NCBI GenBank assembly: GCA_028023455.1
Contig: JAQFVV010012396.1
Location: 11,141,296 to 11,205,295, forward strand
Length of the DNA stretch: 64,000 nucleotides
Source: Epiperipatus broadwayi
Lineage: Eukaryota > Onychophora > Udeonychophora > Euonychophora > Peripatidae
Direction of reading: 5' to 3'
Of this stretch, positions 10,459 to 22,311 are shown piece after piece; the stretch's first letter is position 1, and every line of letters begins with the position of its first letter. The translations under genes and the position numbers were made by a program. A model generated the notes under the pieces. It was not told the origin of the DNA. It saw only the letters and a list, made by a program, of their open reading frames with translations, and ran no database searches.

Positions 10459-12836
10459 CAATAATAAATATAATGGTAATTAATTATTATATACAGTCTT
10501 TCAATCCGCAGAAGTACTTTCACTTAATTTCAACCTAGATATATATATTGAAATGAAATTTCATATATATATACATTGAAATAAAATAATGTTTTATTTA
10601 TTTCACTGCCAGCCATGGGGTCTTTCATATGGGTGTAAATTGATGCAGAGTTGTAAAAATTGCTAAATAAAGCAGTTCAGAAGTAAAAAAGATATTAAAT
10701 TAAAATAATATGTGTATTAAAATGTTAAAATTATTAAATGCCATTTTGTAAAATAAGATTAAAAAATGTAATAGGTTTGTAAGAAAAAATATTTAAATTT
10801 AAAAGAAGCTGATAAATTATATAAATTATGTTAAAACTTTTTCTTATCAAAGAATATATTACAAAACAACTCAGTTAAAAAATAGATCTTAAATAATTAA
10901 ATTAAAAAAAGATTAAGCTGGTTTTGATATGACATTCAAAAACAAACAAATAATTCAGGCAATTTAATAATTTCTGTGTTTGCAAGTTCAATCAATAAAA
11001 CAATGAAAATGTTTTTAAAGTTCTTGCAATTAAAATAAAATCAGATCATATAGTTGTCAAAAATAAGATATTAAAATTGTGAAAAACTGATACAAGGGTG
11101 TTAAAAACAATACATCAAAATCTATATATGATTAGCTTTTCTTGAAAGCAAACATTCTGATTCATAATTTAATCAACCTGCAATACAATCTGGACATTAA
11201 CTTTATTGAATATATGTCAAGTCTTCATTATGATGACTGAGTAGAATAAAGGAAAATCATCCAATTGCTAAAATCTACTCTGGATAACTGGAATCTGACT
11301 ATACCAATTTTTGAATGAAGCTCTAATTAAAATGAAAGATAAATACTTAACCTTTAAATTTCAAATTAGGAAATTGTGAAAAGATATTATGTCAACTTGC
11401 AAATGGAATCAATTAATATTTGCCACCATGGGAAAAATTAAAATGTAGCTGCAGAACTTTTCCTTGTAAGTTAAAAAAAAACTGTTTAGATGCATTATCC
11501 TAAAGTATTAACTATTTTAAGTTTTATTTTAGTTTATATTTAATATTAACAAACTATATTTTATATTAAGTTTGAAGCAGGAAGTAAAAACTTTTTTAAA
11601 AAAGAAGTTAGTTGCATTTTAACCAACTGAAATAAAAAAAAAAAAGAAATTTGCATGTATTGTATTTACAATCGATATAGGTTATGGTTTATTAACATTT
11701 AAAAAAAAAAAAAAAAACTTTTCTTTAATGTGAAATTGGCAAATAATCAAAGTTATAACATACAATTTAAAACAAATGTGCATGCTTGTAAAATAGTTAA
11801 AAATTTCAAGAGAAAAAAAATGAAGATATATAGAATATTCAGTGGGAGTTTAGGTTAAAGGTTTATTTTGAAATTCCATCGAATTCATTTGCATGTATAT
11901 GCATCATGTATTAATGGTTGTGAATAAAATTTTATTTATGATAGAACTTATTATGTACATGCAATTATTAGAACTCTGTTAAATGGTATATTGCACTATA
12001 TTTAAAAGATGGATTTATTTATGGGTTTATTATATAAATTTGTGATCTGATTTAAAGAATGAACTCAGTTAATTAAGAAGCATTAATAGTAAATAGGAAT
12101 AGGATTCAAAAGAACTACCTCACATAATTAGTATGTTATTGCTAAATCAGAATTCAGACCCAAAGTAGCCATTCCCTAGAGTTATTGTTCTAAGAAAGGT
12201 GTATTAGTTAAAATTATTCCATACTAGATATATGTGTGATTATGCTATTAAGTTTATGATATAAATAAATGTATTCTATTTGTGATGGTTGTCCATATAT
12301 AGTAGAATTGTATTTCGAGTATATCAAAGGTCAGGGATTTACTCTGAGAAAATGTGCTCCATCATACAAAAAGAAAAAGGTTGTATTATAAGATTTAATT
12401 AAAAGATTAATGTTTTAAAATTAAGCAGAAATAAATCTGGGGCATTTTATAAATAACTATTATTTTCCACTATGCATGTGAACCCAAAGAAAAGAGAGAG
12501 GGAAAAAAAGAGATTGAAGAAATTGTTTTTTTTTTTTTTAAAAAAAAAAAAAGGAAAGAGAAAAAAAAAGATTGGAGAAATGGTTTTATTTAAAAAAAAA
12601 AAAAAATTATATTTGTCTAACAATTATAATATTTTTAATGAACTATAATTTTGTTTTTAATAGTGTGTTATCATTTTTATATGTAATATTGTCTGATTCT
12701 GCATACTTATCACATGTCCATTTCATCAGGAGTAACTTATGTTCTATGTGATCTAGCCAAGTATTGCAAATAGGCATGGTGTAGTAATTATCATCATCAT
12801 ATTAAAGAAATATTCTCAAAACTTATATATATATAT
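10458..12836. other. AT-rich stretch with no recognised gene
   Basis: No coherent ORF or RNA gene was seen. A short imperfect tandem duplication lies at about 12490-12606. Each unit is a purine-rich 'gaaagag...gattg(a/g)agaaat' segment followed by T-rich and A-rich homopolymers. The remainder is AT-rich sequence with scattered homopolymers. Confidence 0.5.
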
Positions 12837-12894
12837 ATTTGTTTAAATGACTTGGGTGACACCTCACATTAAACATGAAGAAATAGACTGGTAT
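12837..12894 (+). repeat. 58-bp inverted repeat, left arm
   Basis: Begins 'atttgtttaaatgac' and ends 'aatagactggtat'. Its reverse complement is identical base for base to 15387-15444. Confidence 0.95.
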
Positions 12895-13479
12895 ATATAT
12901 ATATTTATAACCCCCCTCTCTCCTCCACAAACCCTCCACTTTAAAATAAATTCCAAACCCAACTAAATTCAAACCCAAACCCCATACCAACCGATATATT
13001 TATACAACTTATCCCTTTACTAGCTCAACTCAGAACACAGACTAAATTACTTACAGTTTTATATATAGCTCTATTATACTCTGGATATTTACTCATTAAT
13101 GTAATGTATATATTTAAGTTCCAATACAGACAGTAGGTGACTAAATAGACTTCGAGAGTAATGAGTTGGAAGACACAAAATTAGATTCAATAAATTGTTT
13201 AATAATAAATAGAAAGCATAAAAATATAGGATTCAAAAATACTAAGATTTCCATAAATATTCTATTATAATTAGCTACTAGTCTTTAGTAATCATTTTAC
13301 CTGGTAAACAAACTCATACCAATATTTGTGTACGAAATGATTGAGGGTGGCTAAGGGAATCAGAGCATTTGAGCATTGAAAATATTTATCTACGATTTTT
13401 ATTAAGTTATTTTATTCGAATAGATTCAGCCGTTCGTGTAGAATAGTTGGAGGGTGGTTTCGTATAAATATGATATCTA

Positions 13480-13870
13480 AGATTGATGTACTAGTGGTTG
13501 CCTAGATTGAAGAGCCCTACAGTAATCACTTGGTCACCAACGGAATACCCTTGTACTTTGATAAGGCTTAATGCCCCCAAGTAGATCCGGGACACTACAA
13601 CCAGCCGGGATCATTTCGAAACCCGGTGATCCAAGAGATAACCTGGGAAAGAATTGCTTTCTTCCCCATATGGTAGTATGGCGAGACGCTAACTTCGGCG
13701 AATGAATGGTATTGCCACAGTCATCGAGGACGAGTGCTTGAAGTGAATTTGAAAAGGAATTACACAAAACCGGATAATCAATTCGTCTATTTCTACCAAC
13801 AGGCTGATATAACTATTCCAATAAAACATCGGAATCAAACTACCGCGAAAGCAATAATTAATTAATTTTA
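13480..13870. other. GC-rich block of unknown nature
   Basis: This block stands out against the AT-rich background. It contains CCGG- and TCGA-rich stretches and imperfect self-complementary pieces around 'caccgggtttcgaaatg' (minus strand), where CCGGG and CCCGG could pair around TTTCGAAATGAT. The minus strand has a 77-codon open frame at 13534-13767 if a non-ATG start is allowed. It lacks an ATG at its head and shows no domain I recognise. The pieces resemble a tRNA T-arm/B-box only loosely. It could be a structured RNA or SINE-like unit, a captured host exon, or transposon interior. I cannot decide. Confidence 0.3.
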
Positions 13871-14399
13871 CTCTGAAACCCCTAAACCCCCAGGTTGTTC
13901 AGGCTAGCGATTATAACAAATTATACACTGAAGACTATTTCTCATTTCATGTATGAAACTAAGATAATAACTTAAAACCCTTTACATATTTAAGATTGAA
14001 GTATCAGTTACAATAGTATGACAAAACTAAAAAACATAATAAAGTGATTTAATATCTGCCAACTCAATATATGAAATAATCTTTAATTTAATAACGAAAC
14101 TCTTTTTAAAATAACTATAATCGATATTATAAACTAGCTTTAAACAGAGTTGGGAAATATTTCTATTGGCATCGTTTGTTTATAGCCTAAGTAATAAAAG
14201 GAGAAAAAAAATATAAATGTCTTCATTTGAACTATTATTAGTAGATACAATATTTATAAACTATTTTCTAAAGACTAGAGCAGAGGAAAAGGAGAAAAGA
14301 AAATTTACTGACAGGTTTGAAACAGTAGCATTATAAATGAAAAAAAAAACTTACATGTGATTCATTTGATTGACAGATTAACTTATAACATTAAGCTCG

Positions 14400-14850
14400 G
14401 GAGGAAGTTAAAAGTTCATGTAACACAGTTACCCTTCTTTCTTCATCCCTTCTTCTCACGACGGTATTTTGACAAGTACGCGCATTTGAAATTTCTTAAG
14501 GCATATCAATTTGGAGATTGGAAGCTGGAAATCGAACACATAAAACATGATCAGTCAGGCACGAAGATTCAAATTGCGGACAGAGATCAGCTCCTCACTT
14601 ACCCATCAACATTACTTCATGGTGGACTTCTAACAAAAGTTGGAGAGATTTCTCTACAACTGCTTTGCTGTTTTTGAGACGATCTACTCTCACCACGCAA
14701 AAGTTAGAATGTTTTTTTTTTAAGATGGCACGGTTGACCTTTCTGTCTGTTTTTGTTTTAGGCTCCGCCTACTTTTCTCCAGCCTCCACAATCCAGCTTG
14801 ACCATACAATATCAATTATCCATTTCCATTGTTCCGTTTTCAGCTATCTC
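14400..14850 (-). promoter_or_regulatory. Promoter / 5'-exon-like region
   Basis: A balanced-composition stretch contains 'ggctccgcc' (GC-box-like on the minus strand) and 'aagatggcacgg' (YY1-like) at about 14724-14770. On the minus strand, downstream of these, a GTAAGT splice-donor consensus follows 'gttgatgg' at 14602-14597. A 106-codon plus-strand ORF at 14357-14677 and a 62-codon ORF at 14665-14853 also occur, but show no recognisable domain. The arrangement suggests a transcription start with a short first exon on the minus strand. It might also be the internal promoter of a mobile element. No downstream coding exon was identified. Confidence 0.3.
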
Positions 14851-15281
14851 TAACTTTAATACCAATTTTAAATTGACACAGTAATTACAAATATAAATTC
14901 CTTATCTAATTTCAATACAACTTAATTACTCTATACATTTGTACAACACAGATTTTAATTAAAAACACTGATCAAAGAATGTGAATTTTGATCACATTTT
15001 TAAACGACTTTTATAATTCTAAAAGGCTAAAATTTAAGCAAATACACCCCAATGAAACTTTTAAATTGCTGCTATAAATTCACAAACCACCACACCGAAT
15101 ATTATTTCTGATTTGTACATTTATCAGAATCTTTACATATTTATTTACAAAACATAAAATATATATGCTCAATTTTGTGACTTGACATGGAAAAATCCCA
15201 TTGGGCGAATAGTAGTTCGAATTACCGTACTTCAACACATGAAACTAATCGTTCTTCCTGTCTGTTTCAATATATACATAT

Positions 15282-15306
15282 ATACCAGTCTATTTCTTCA
15301 TGTTTA

Positions 15307-15391
<85 letters not shown>

Positions 15392-15416
15392 AGTCTATTT
15401 CTTCATGTTTAATGTG
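15282..15416. repeat. (TA)n array bracketed by a 30-bp direct repeat
   Basis: A 30-bp sequence starting 'ataccagtctatttc' occurs at 15282-15311 and 15387-15416, with an uninterrupted (TA)n run at 15312-15389 between them. The second copy is also the inner end of the 58-bp inverted-repeat arm. Slippage or template switching in the TA array, or mis-assembly, would give this. Confidence 0.9.
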
Positions 15417-15444
15417 AGGTGTCACCCAAGTCATTTAAACAAAT
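15387..15444 (-). repeat. 58-bp inverted repeat, right arm
   Basis: Exact reverse complement of 12837-12894. It is followed on the outer side by 'gtaaataatttaag', which does not match the left outer flank. Confidence 0.95.
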
Positions 15445-16552
15445 GTAAATAATTTAAGCATACCTTAGCTGACCTTTACAATACATAGAGGTAAAACAGT
15501 TTTTATATAATTTGCAATAGCCTTCATAGCAAAACAATAAAAGAAATTATTTATTAGGCTTGTCAATGATCATATGCGAGTTTTAAGTGGCTTTCCCCAT
15601 TATCCCTTATAATAAAAATATCTATATACTATTTTATCAATCACTATTAAGTGGCTATTAATTTGGCTCTGAGTAATTTATTTTTACCCAGCCCAATTTT
15701 AAACATTAAATTGAAAAACTGTAGACAGTTATATGACCATAAAACTATGAAAGAGAAAAAGAGAACATGTCTATTAAAAATATTGCTAATACATTTATTT
15801 ATAAAAAGAAATTAACATATATGAAAATGTTAAGAAAATGATTAAAATACAGCTATTTGGTGTTAAATATTGTTGAAAAAATTATGAATTCATTTTTCAA
15901 ATCAATGTATTATTGCACACTTTATAACATAATACACTCATACTCTTATGTAATGTTTCTGATATATCTCACTTCATTAATCTTTGAAAAAAAAAAAGCA
16001 TCAATCCATATGGTAACATAAATGACAGTTTTGCAATAATGTTTATAAAATTAAAAAATAATGTCAATTTTTTTTTTTCATATATTCTTTCATAAAATCA
16101 TACTTATTAATATCATATTAAAAAATGAAACAAACATCGATTTTTCAAATAGCAAGTACTTAATTAATATTTAATAATTGCAAAAGGAAAGAAAGTATGT
16201 GTTTAGACTTTATAATAATAATATTTAAATTAACAATATATATAATAGGAACATCTTTTTCAAACACTTTGCTAACTTGAACCAATCATTTAAATAAATA
16301 TCATACAAACTTATTCAATTTCTGAAACAAAATTAAAAACAAATAATAATTCAATATTTTATTTACATATAGTTTTTCCCATGGTTTAATATCATAAATC
16401 TAAAAAACAATAATACAAATATATATATACACGCATACACAAATACGTATTACAAGCAAGTAAAGCAGAGTAGTCACTCACAAACTAATATGATTTTTCT
16501 AATTCCAGAAGATAAAAAAAAAAAGATAATCACAATAATAATACATTAGAAA
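15445..16552. other. AT-rich stretch with no recognised feature
   Basis: No coherent ORF, repeat pair or RNA gene was seen between the inverted-repeat island and the SINE at 16.55 kb. Confidence 0.5.
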
Positions 16553-16650
16553 TATTTTTTTTCAAGTGTCATAGCATCGGCCGGGACGCGAACCCGCAAC
16601 CCGGGCAACTGCTCGTAAGGCAGTCGCACTGACCTCTTGACCACCAATGC
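16553..16650 (-). mobile_element. tRNA-derived SINE, family S1 (copy a)
   Basis: On the minus strand, a 77-nt tRNA-like head (16650-16574) has closing arms GCATTGG/CCGATGC. Its anticodon stem ACTGC/GCAGT encloses the loop CTTACGA, which reads UAC (Val-like). The B-box-like part is GGGTTCGCGTCCC. The variable region is enlarged by a duplicated 'cgggtt', so this is not a normal tRNA. A tail 'atgctatgacacttg' and an A-run follow. Copies b (48.04 kb) and c (58.91 kb) share the head, the 'gccgatgctatgac' junction and the A-tail, showing a dispersed family. Transcription would be by RNA polymerase III from the internal A and B boxes. Confidence 0.85.
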
Positions 16651-18215
16651 AAGACAGAAGAACATACTGACCCATTATTCTGATTATTTGATATCCTGCA
16701 ATGCTGTCTTTGAATGTTGCTTCTGCAATAAACTTTCTTTTCTGAAAAACTTCAACAAATCCTGTCTAATTGTAGTAAATACTTCAGAATGTCTGAGATA
16801 ATTTTTATAATGCACATAGGATCTATTTCTTCCCATGTTCAAGTTCACTAAAGCATATTTTTAGACTTGTATATTCAATCTAATAAAGTTGTGACTTTAT
16901 AAAAATAATGGATTCTATAATATCACATTCAGTAAGGTGAAGAACATATTGATTTTATGATCATGGCATTGTATTTCTAGAATTTTATGGAGTAATCTTA
17001 AGCAAAAAATTTTAATGCTTTTATATTATCTTGACATGAGATTAAGTTTTAATTACATGCAATAAATTAGATAAGCAAACATATATATATATTCAACTGT
17101 TTTACATACATATGGTTTAAATATATTGGCATTTGATAATATTTAAAAAAACTTTAAAAAAAGTAAAATTTAAATATTGTTTAAACGATGCATTTTAATT
17201 TTCTTTTTTAGTTAATATAATTTATTTTTTAAAACTTACAATGAAAATTAATTTTTTGTTTCGAATTAACTATTTAATTAAAAATAAAAGTTAAAATTGG
17301 AGGGAATAAAAAAAACTTTTTAACATTACTAATCCAGATAAACAAAAAGAAAGAAATTCCAAGTAAACGATTATGATCAGTAAAATCTTTGTAACTCTAA
17401 TTAAAGATGGCAGACAATTTATAAAAAAGAAAGACCCTGTAACTAAAAATTTAATAAAGAATATACAAGATTATCAACTTTCACATTTTGATAAAATATA
17501 TGCACAGAAAACTAAAAAAACTGGTTTCGGGTATAAAAAGAACCAAATAGCTTCGAGTTAGGTCTTTTGTGGGTTTTGTCATGAGTGAATGGGTGAGAGG
17601 ACAGGGTTAGATGCAGTTCTTGTTCTCTCAATGTGGTAAATGCCCCATCCAAGAATATTCATAGGCTGAACCAATGTGTCAGGCATGAATAGAAATTGAA
17701 GTGTGTTGTCACCTTTTTTGCTGTAAAAATGTTACTCCAAAACCTTTGAATCAAGCCATACATTGCAACTGACCAGGAACGTAAAGGAATGTCAACAAAG
17801 TGAAACTATTTAACTTCAATGAGCTTTTCAACTCAAGAAATAAATGTGTACTACAAAACTTATTGATAAAATTATTCATACCCGATTTGTGACTAAATTT
17901 AGTGTTTGCAAACTAACCTAAACTATAAGCTTATAATATACTACCGATAACGACATTCACTGTATTATTCAAGAGACTTTCAGTTACAACCTTCTAGAAG
18001 AAACTATCTGGATTAGCATGTGTGTATTCTTTTCAATTATATTAATATATTTTAATTTGTATTAATAAAATATTTACCTTTAATATTAGAATTTTTTTTT
18101 TTTTTGACCTTAAGTTTTGAAAAACTGAAGAAAAAAAACCATCAAAATTTAAAGAATTGACCTAAGATGTTGTTTATTAATAGTTTATAGAAAGTGGTTA
18201 CTTAAACATTTAGCT

Positions 18216-18248
<33 letters not shown>

Positions 18249-19600
18249 TACCCTTAAAAAAAAAAATTATAACTAAAAAAAAGTTAAAGTAGAAAATTAT
18301 AGGATTGTAAAAATAAAAAAATATATATTTATAAGTGACATCTTTTTTTTTTTTTTTTACAAAGTAAAAAAAGACTTTAAAATTTTTATAACAATTTATA
18401 ATAAAAATAACAGAAAATTGTAATCACCCAACAAGCAGTTACTAGACCTGTGTATCTCTACAAATTTACAGATAATGAAAGATGATTCTAAGTGGTTGTA
18501 TAAATATCAGAAAAGATATGATTGATCTCTAAATTTAATTTTATTAGGAAAAAAATTAGAGATGAATAGAGGTGGGATTTCATTAAACACAAAACAGTAC
18601 TTTAGAAAGCATAAAGTAAATAAAACAGAAAACTCATTGCTATAATACTGGGAAAGAGGTCTCTCTCTCTCTACATTGTTAATTAATACATTTAATGATA
18701 GAGATTGAAAGTTTGTGATATAGCTATTATGTTCATGCATTTGTGTAATCAAATGCAATGAAGCATAAAATGGGTGATAATTTCTTCATCATAATCATAT
18801 AGATCATAAATAAACTGTTTACACACAAAAAATAAGTAAATCCTATTTATTTTTGATTTATCTTGATCAACTTTCAAAGTGATAAATTAATTTAAAAAAC
18901 ATGTATAAAAGGGAAAATTTAATACGGAAACTATTATACATTTATTCTAAACAGATATACAAATATTGATTCTATTTATAATAAAATTTACTAACATCTA
19001 ATAAAATTAGAGTTAATCATATACATACTATTTGCATACACTCAAAAGATTGGTCATTATCTCCGAGAAAGGGTATATTATATGTAGCATCAATATAGGA
19101 TGAGCTTATTATATCTTACTTACTACAAGGATTTCATTAGAAGAACATCAGACTAACCTTATTTAGTAAAATCAAAATACTTGGATTGTAGAAACCAACA
19201 GTGGAACTTTTAAATAATCAACTAATTAGTTAGAAGCAACATTGGGTTATAAGTATCTCCTGAAGTTAGTGGATAAGCCATTACATAATTATCCTAATGT
19301 TTTATTTTGTTTGAAAATAACGAAAAGAATAGATTAATATTCCATTGTCAACATTATTGATGTTTATTCATAATGAATTTTTAAAATAAAAAGAATTTAT
19401 ATCAACAGATATTTGCTTCAAAAATATCTCCTTCTCATTTAAAATGTATTTTCAAAAAAAAAAAAAGCTAATTTTAAAATACATTTATAAAAGAAATAAT
19501 GGTATTAGTTGTTTAGCCACTACAAATCACTCGATGGCATTGTTTATGTGAAAAAACACATAAATATAATGTTACCAAGCCAACTTTTTGATTTATCCAA
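16651..19600. other. AT-rich stretch, no supported gene
   Basis: A (GT)n microsatellite lies at about 18228-18248. A 62-codon Lys-rich ORF at 17373-17561 (+) has no recognisable motif and is probably chance. The patch at 17550-17830 is less AT-rich than its surroundings ('ggtgagaggacagggt' region) and could be a decayed unique or repeat sequence. Nothing else was supported. Confidence 0.45.
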
Positions 19601-19604
19601 TTTC

Positions 19605-20190
19605 TGTTTTTGTTTTTTTATTATTCGATTTCTGTTTTTATTTTTATATATATAAAAAACAAATACATGTATTAATTAATTATTTTGGATTGCAAACAAA
19701 CTAGTTTTTTTTTTTTTAATTTTGTTTTAATATCACACATTTATTTCAAACAACTTTGTCCAAATACGACTCTGCTGTTTCTGTTTTTTTTTATTATTTA
19801 TCCAATTTGTTTTTATTTTTATATATATATAAAATACATGTATTGATTAATTATTTTGGATTGTAAACAAACTAGTTTTTTAATTTTATTTTAATAACAC
19901 ACATTTATTTCAAACAACAACTTGTCCAAATACGACACTGCAAAGCGCAGCAATGTGGGGAGGATGGTCTAATTATTTTTGATTCTGAAAAAAGTACTTC
20001 TTTTTTTTTTTTGCTTTTAAGAAACTTTTTTTTCTTTATTGTCTGATATCTGGTATTATTTTTATATATATAAAAAATTTGTATTAATGAATTATTTTTG
20101 ATTGGAAATAAAGTAGTATTTTTGATAACAACTTGTCAAAGATGGCATTGGAAAGTGCAGCAATAGGGTCACAGGGAGGGGGAATATATC
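19605..20190. repeat. Tandem array, ~175-bp units, three imperfect copies
   Basis: Units start near 19605, 19790 and 20025. Each contains 'tttttatatatataaaa', then 'gtatt(a/g)a(t)taattatttt(t)gattg', 'aaacaaactagt'-type sequence, and 'acaacttgtc(c)aaa' near the end. The second and third copies continue into a more GC-rich end ('gcaaagcgcagcaatg' and 'ggaaagtgcagcaatag'), so the full unit probably includes that part. Copy three is the most diverged. Confidence 0.75.
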
Positions 20191-20421
20191 AGCACATAGT
20201 GCTGGAATGTGCAGGGGGGTTTTCTGATGTTTTTGCCAATTCAAAGGATCGGCCAAAAGATGCACTAGTCTAAGCAAATCAACTTTAAGATTACCAAAAC
20301 AAACTGCAACCTCAGACACATAATTTGTCTCACAACTGTTCTCGTGCAAATGTGACTTTTCCCATGAGTTACATGAAATCATGCTTGGGCAAACCCTTTT
20401 GAATTTGTTTTCACCTTCCAA
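20092..20421 (-). pseudogene. Unidentified 109-codon ORF
   Basis: The frame overlaps the end of the ~175-bp tandem array and continues into a less AT-rich stretch. The predicted product has a Cys-containing N-terminal part (Cys at about 11, 17 and 30) and a Leu/Pro-rich second half with 'LLADPLNWQKHQKTP'. I do not recognise a family. Overlap with a repeat suggests it is part of a larger mobile element or a chance frame. No splice signals were established. Confidence 0.2.
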
Positions 20422-21060
20422 TCTGTGTAGTGAACTGTGGTACTGGGCTTATAATTATTAGTATGTAATACTATGTCAGGTAGAGTGTAATATCATTACT
20501 TGGAATGAAGATTTTAAGAGTTAGGGCCAGTTGAATTTCAGACACCCTCACATAATATGTGATAGTGATCTGTGAAGTGTGCATATTTGCATAAATTGTC
20601 ACAAAGCACATAGAAGGGTGTCATATTAGGTGGTCTTCAATGGCTAATCTGAACAGAACTGTTTGGTTAGACATAAGTTGGCTTGCATAAATGGCATTTT
20701 TATGTGTTGTTGCACATAAACAATACCATCAAGCGACTTGTATGGGCCAAACAACTAGTACTGAAATAATTTTATTGCAAATTAGTATTTTTTTAGATGC
20801 TACCCAAAATAAACAAACAAACAAACAAAAAAACACTAACCTCTTTCCGCAAAGCTCCACTGGGGCAGTCTTTGAGAAAATCTTTATGCCTAAATAATAA
20901 TAATGAAATTCATTGCTGAGATTTCAATTAAATATGAATAAATAAATTATTTACACAAAAAGTTAAGTAAAATTTCCCATTTATATCAACGTTTCAAATT
21001 GATAATTAATTTAAAAAATAAAAGCAGACATAAAAGGGAAGTTTTTAAATAAAATTATTA
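20422..21060. other. Spacer, no recognised gene
   Basis: Moderately complex sequence at 20440-20700 becomes AT-rich. It includes a short (AAAC)n tract near 20811-20835. The 68-codon frame at 20691-20897 contains that tract and is not supported as a gene. Confidence 0.4.
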
Positions 21061-21070
21061 TATATTTATT

Positions 21071-21134
21071 TTAAACAGATATATATATATATATATATAT
21101 CTGTTTAAATATATAATATATTTACACAATAACA

Positions 21135-21170
<36 letters not shown>

Positions 21171-21184
21171 TGTTATTGTGTAAA
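21071..21184. repeat. Two adjacent palindromes with (TA)n centres
   Basis: The first pairs 'ttttaaacagatat' with 'atatctgtttaaa' around a TA core (21069-21107). The second pairs 'acacaataacaattt' with 'aaattgttattgtgt' around a TA core (21123-21182). Both could form cruciforms. Palindromes with AT cores of this type are unstable in replication and cloning. Confidence 0.9.
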
Positions 21185-22189
21185 ATAAAATTTAATACCA
21201 AACAATAAAATTAGAGCAAAATATATAAATACATACCTAAAGGATTGCTCATTATCTAAAAAAAAAAATATTATTAACTGAATAAATCTCATTAAGACTT
21301 TATAATAAGGATAACAACAAGAATGGACAACTTTTAGTCCACAGGCCAACTGCAGGTCTTGAAAATCTGTATACAGTCTAGCAGTGTACATTTTCAAAAT
21401 ATGGTTAGTAAAATAGTTTTCAATAGAAAATGTTTATTCATTTTCATTAAAAATTATGTAGGTCATATGGATATAACATTTATTCATGATGACAGCCTTC
21501 CAAGTATAATGATGCACATAATTCTTTGATAAAATGTTTCAACTGTTGATTTATCTTCAGCAGCAAGCGAATAAACCTATATAGTCAGAGTGGGACTATA
21601 TTATAATTTCAGTGATTTACAGAACTCAAAATCATAGATAACTGTGCTTCCTCAAAGACACTCATAACAACTAATATGTTGTGTAATAATAGTAAATAAT
21701 TGCTATGAAAGTGCTAATGTATTGAAGTAGTCATAATTCTGAATGCATTGTCAGCATAAATAAAAATTAAATCTTAAACATTTTTATTATTATTATTTTA
21801 CATTTTTTTATTAGCATTACTATGACCAATGAAATGAGAAAAGTTGGTATGAAAAATCCCATATTTCAAAATTTATAGATCAATGTCTGTTTTGTAGCAG
21901 ATATAACTTCATTGTTTTAAAAAATCCAATGGTGAATATTTCACTCAATTTTGGATTAAATTTTCACATAAACATTGTATTTATCTTAGTGTTTTCCTGA
22001 AGTTTTGTGATGATGGTATTTTACTTGTATTTATATATTGGACTATTTCCATCATCTAAGATAAGTATTGAATGTCTATAGCAAATGTAACTTTATTTAA
22101 ATATTCCAAATGCATTCAACTGTTAGTATTAGCACACGTTAGTATATGAACATTGTTTTGTGAGATATTATTCTTCCCTCTTCTTCAGA
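21185..22189. other. AT-rich stretch with no recognised feature
   Basis: No ORF with a recognisable domain and no repeat pair was seen. A 74-codon minus-strand frame at 21173-21397 starts inside the palindrome and is not supported. Confidence 0.5.
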
Positions 22190-22311
22190 TGTTGCTGGCA
22201 TAATCAGTGACAGTAGTAGTATGGGAATTGAACCTGGACCCTTAGAGATTCTTGAATATTGAATTTTAAGGTAATGCTCCAATCAACTGAGCCCTCTTGC
22301 CAAAGGCAACA
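22190..22311 (-). mobile_element. tRNA-derived SINE, family S2
   Basis: On the minus strand, an A-box-like 'ggctcagttgattggagc' (22292-22275) is followed about 40 nt later by a B-box-like 'ggttcaattccc' (22234-22223), in the order and rough spacing of a pol III tRNA promoter. The sequence then runs into a non-tRNA body ending near 'gccagcaacatctgaagaag' (about 22200-22180). The anticodon region is disturbed, so a functional tRNA is unlikely. It differs from family S1. Only one copy is visible here, so a diverged tRNA pseudogene is an alternative. Confidence 0.6.

Larger units (their letters stand above)
12837..15444. mobile_element. Candidate inverted-repeat-bounded element (2.6 kb), no transposase seen
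   Basis: The interval is bounded by a 58-bp sequence at 12837-12894 and its exact reverse complement at 15387-15444. Its interior is visibly less AT-rich than the surroundings. It includes a C-rich tract (12909-13000), a GC-rich block (13480-13800) and a promoter/exon-like region (14400-14850). No DDE transposase ORF is visible, so if it is a DNA transposon it is non-autonomous or has captured other sequence. I found no clear target-site duplication. TA repeats lie on the inner side of both arms. The alternative is two independent inverted copies of a short repeat that carries a (TA)n tail. Confidence 0.45.

Noticed and set aside
13480-13770. 5S rRNA or 5S-derived SINE
   Set aside because: Only scattered short resemblances such as 'gccatactacc' exist; the internal control region of 5S does not align.
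15187-15417. 76-codon ORF with an Ile-Tyr repeat
   Set aside because: The repeat is translation of the (TA)n array and its flanking direct repeat.
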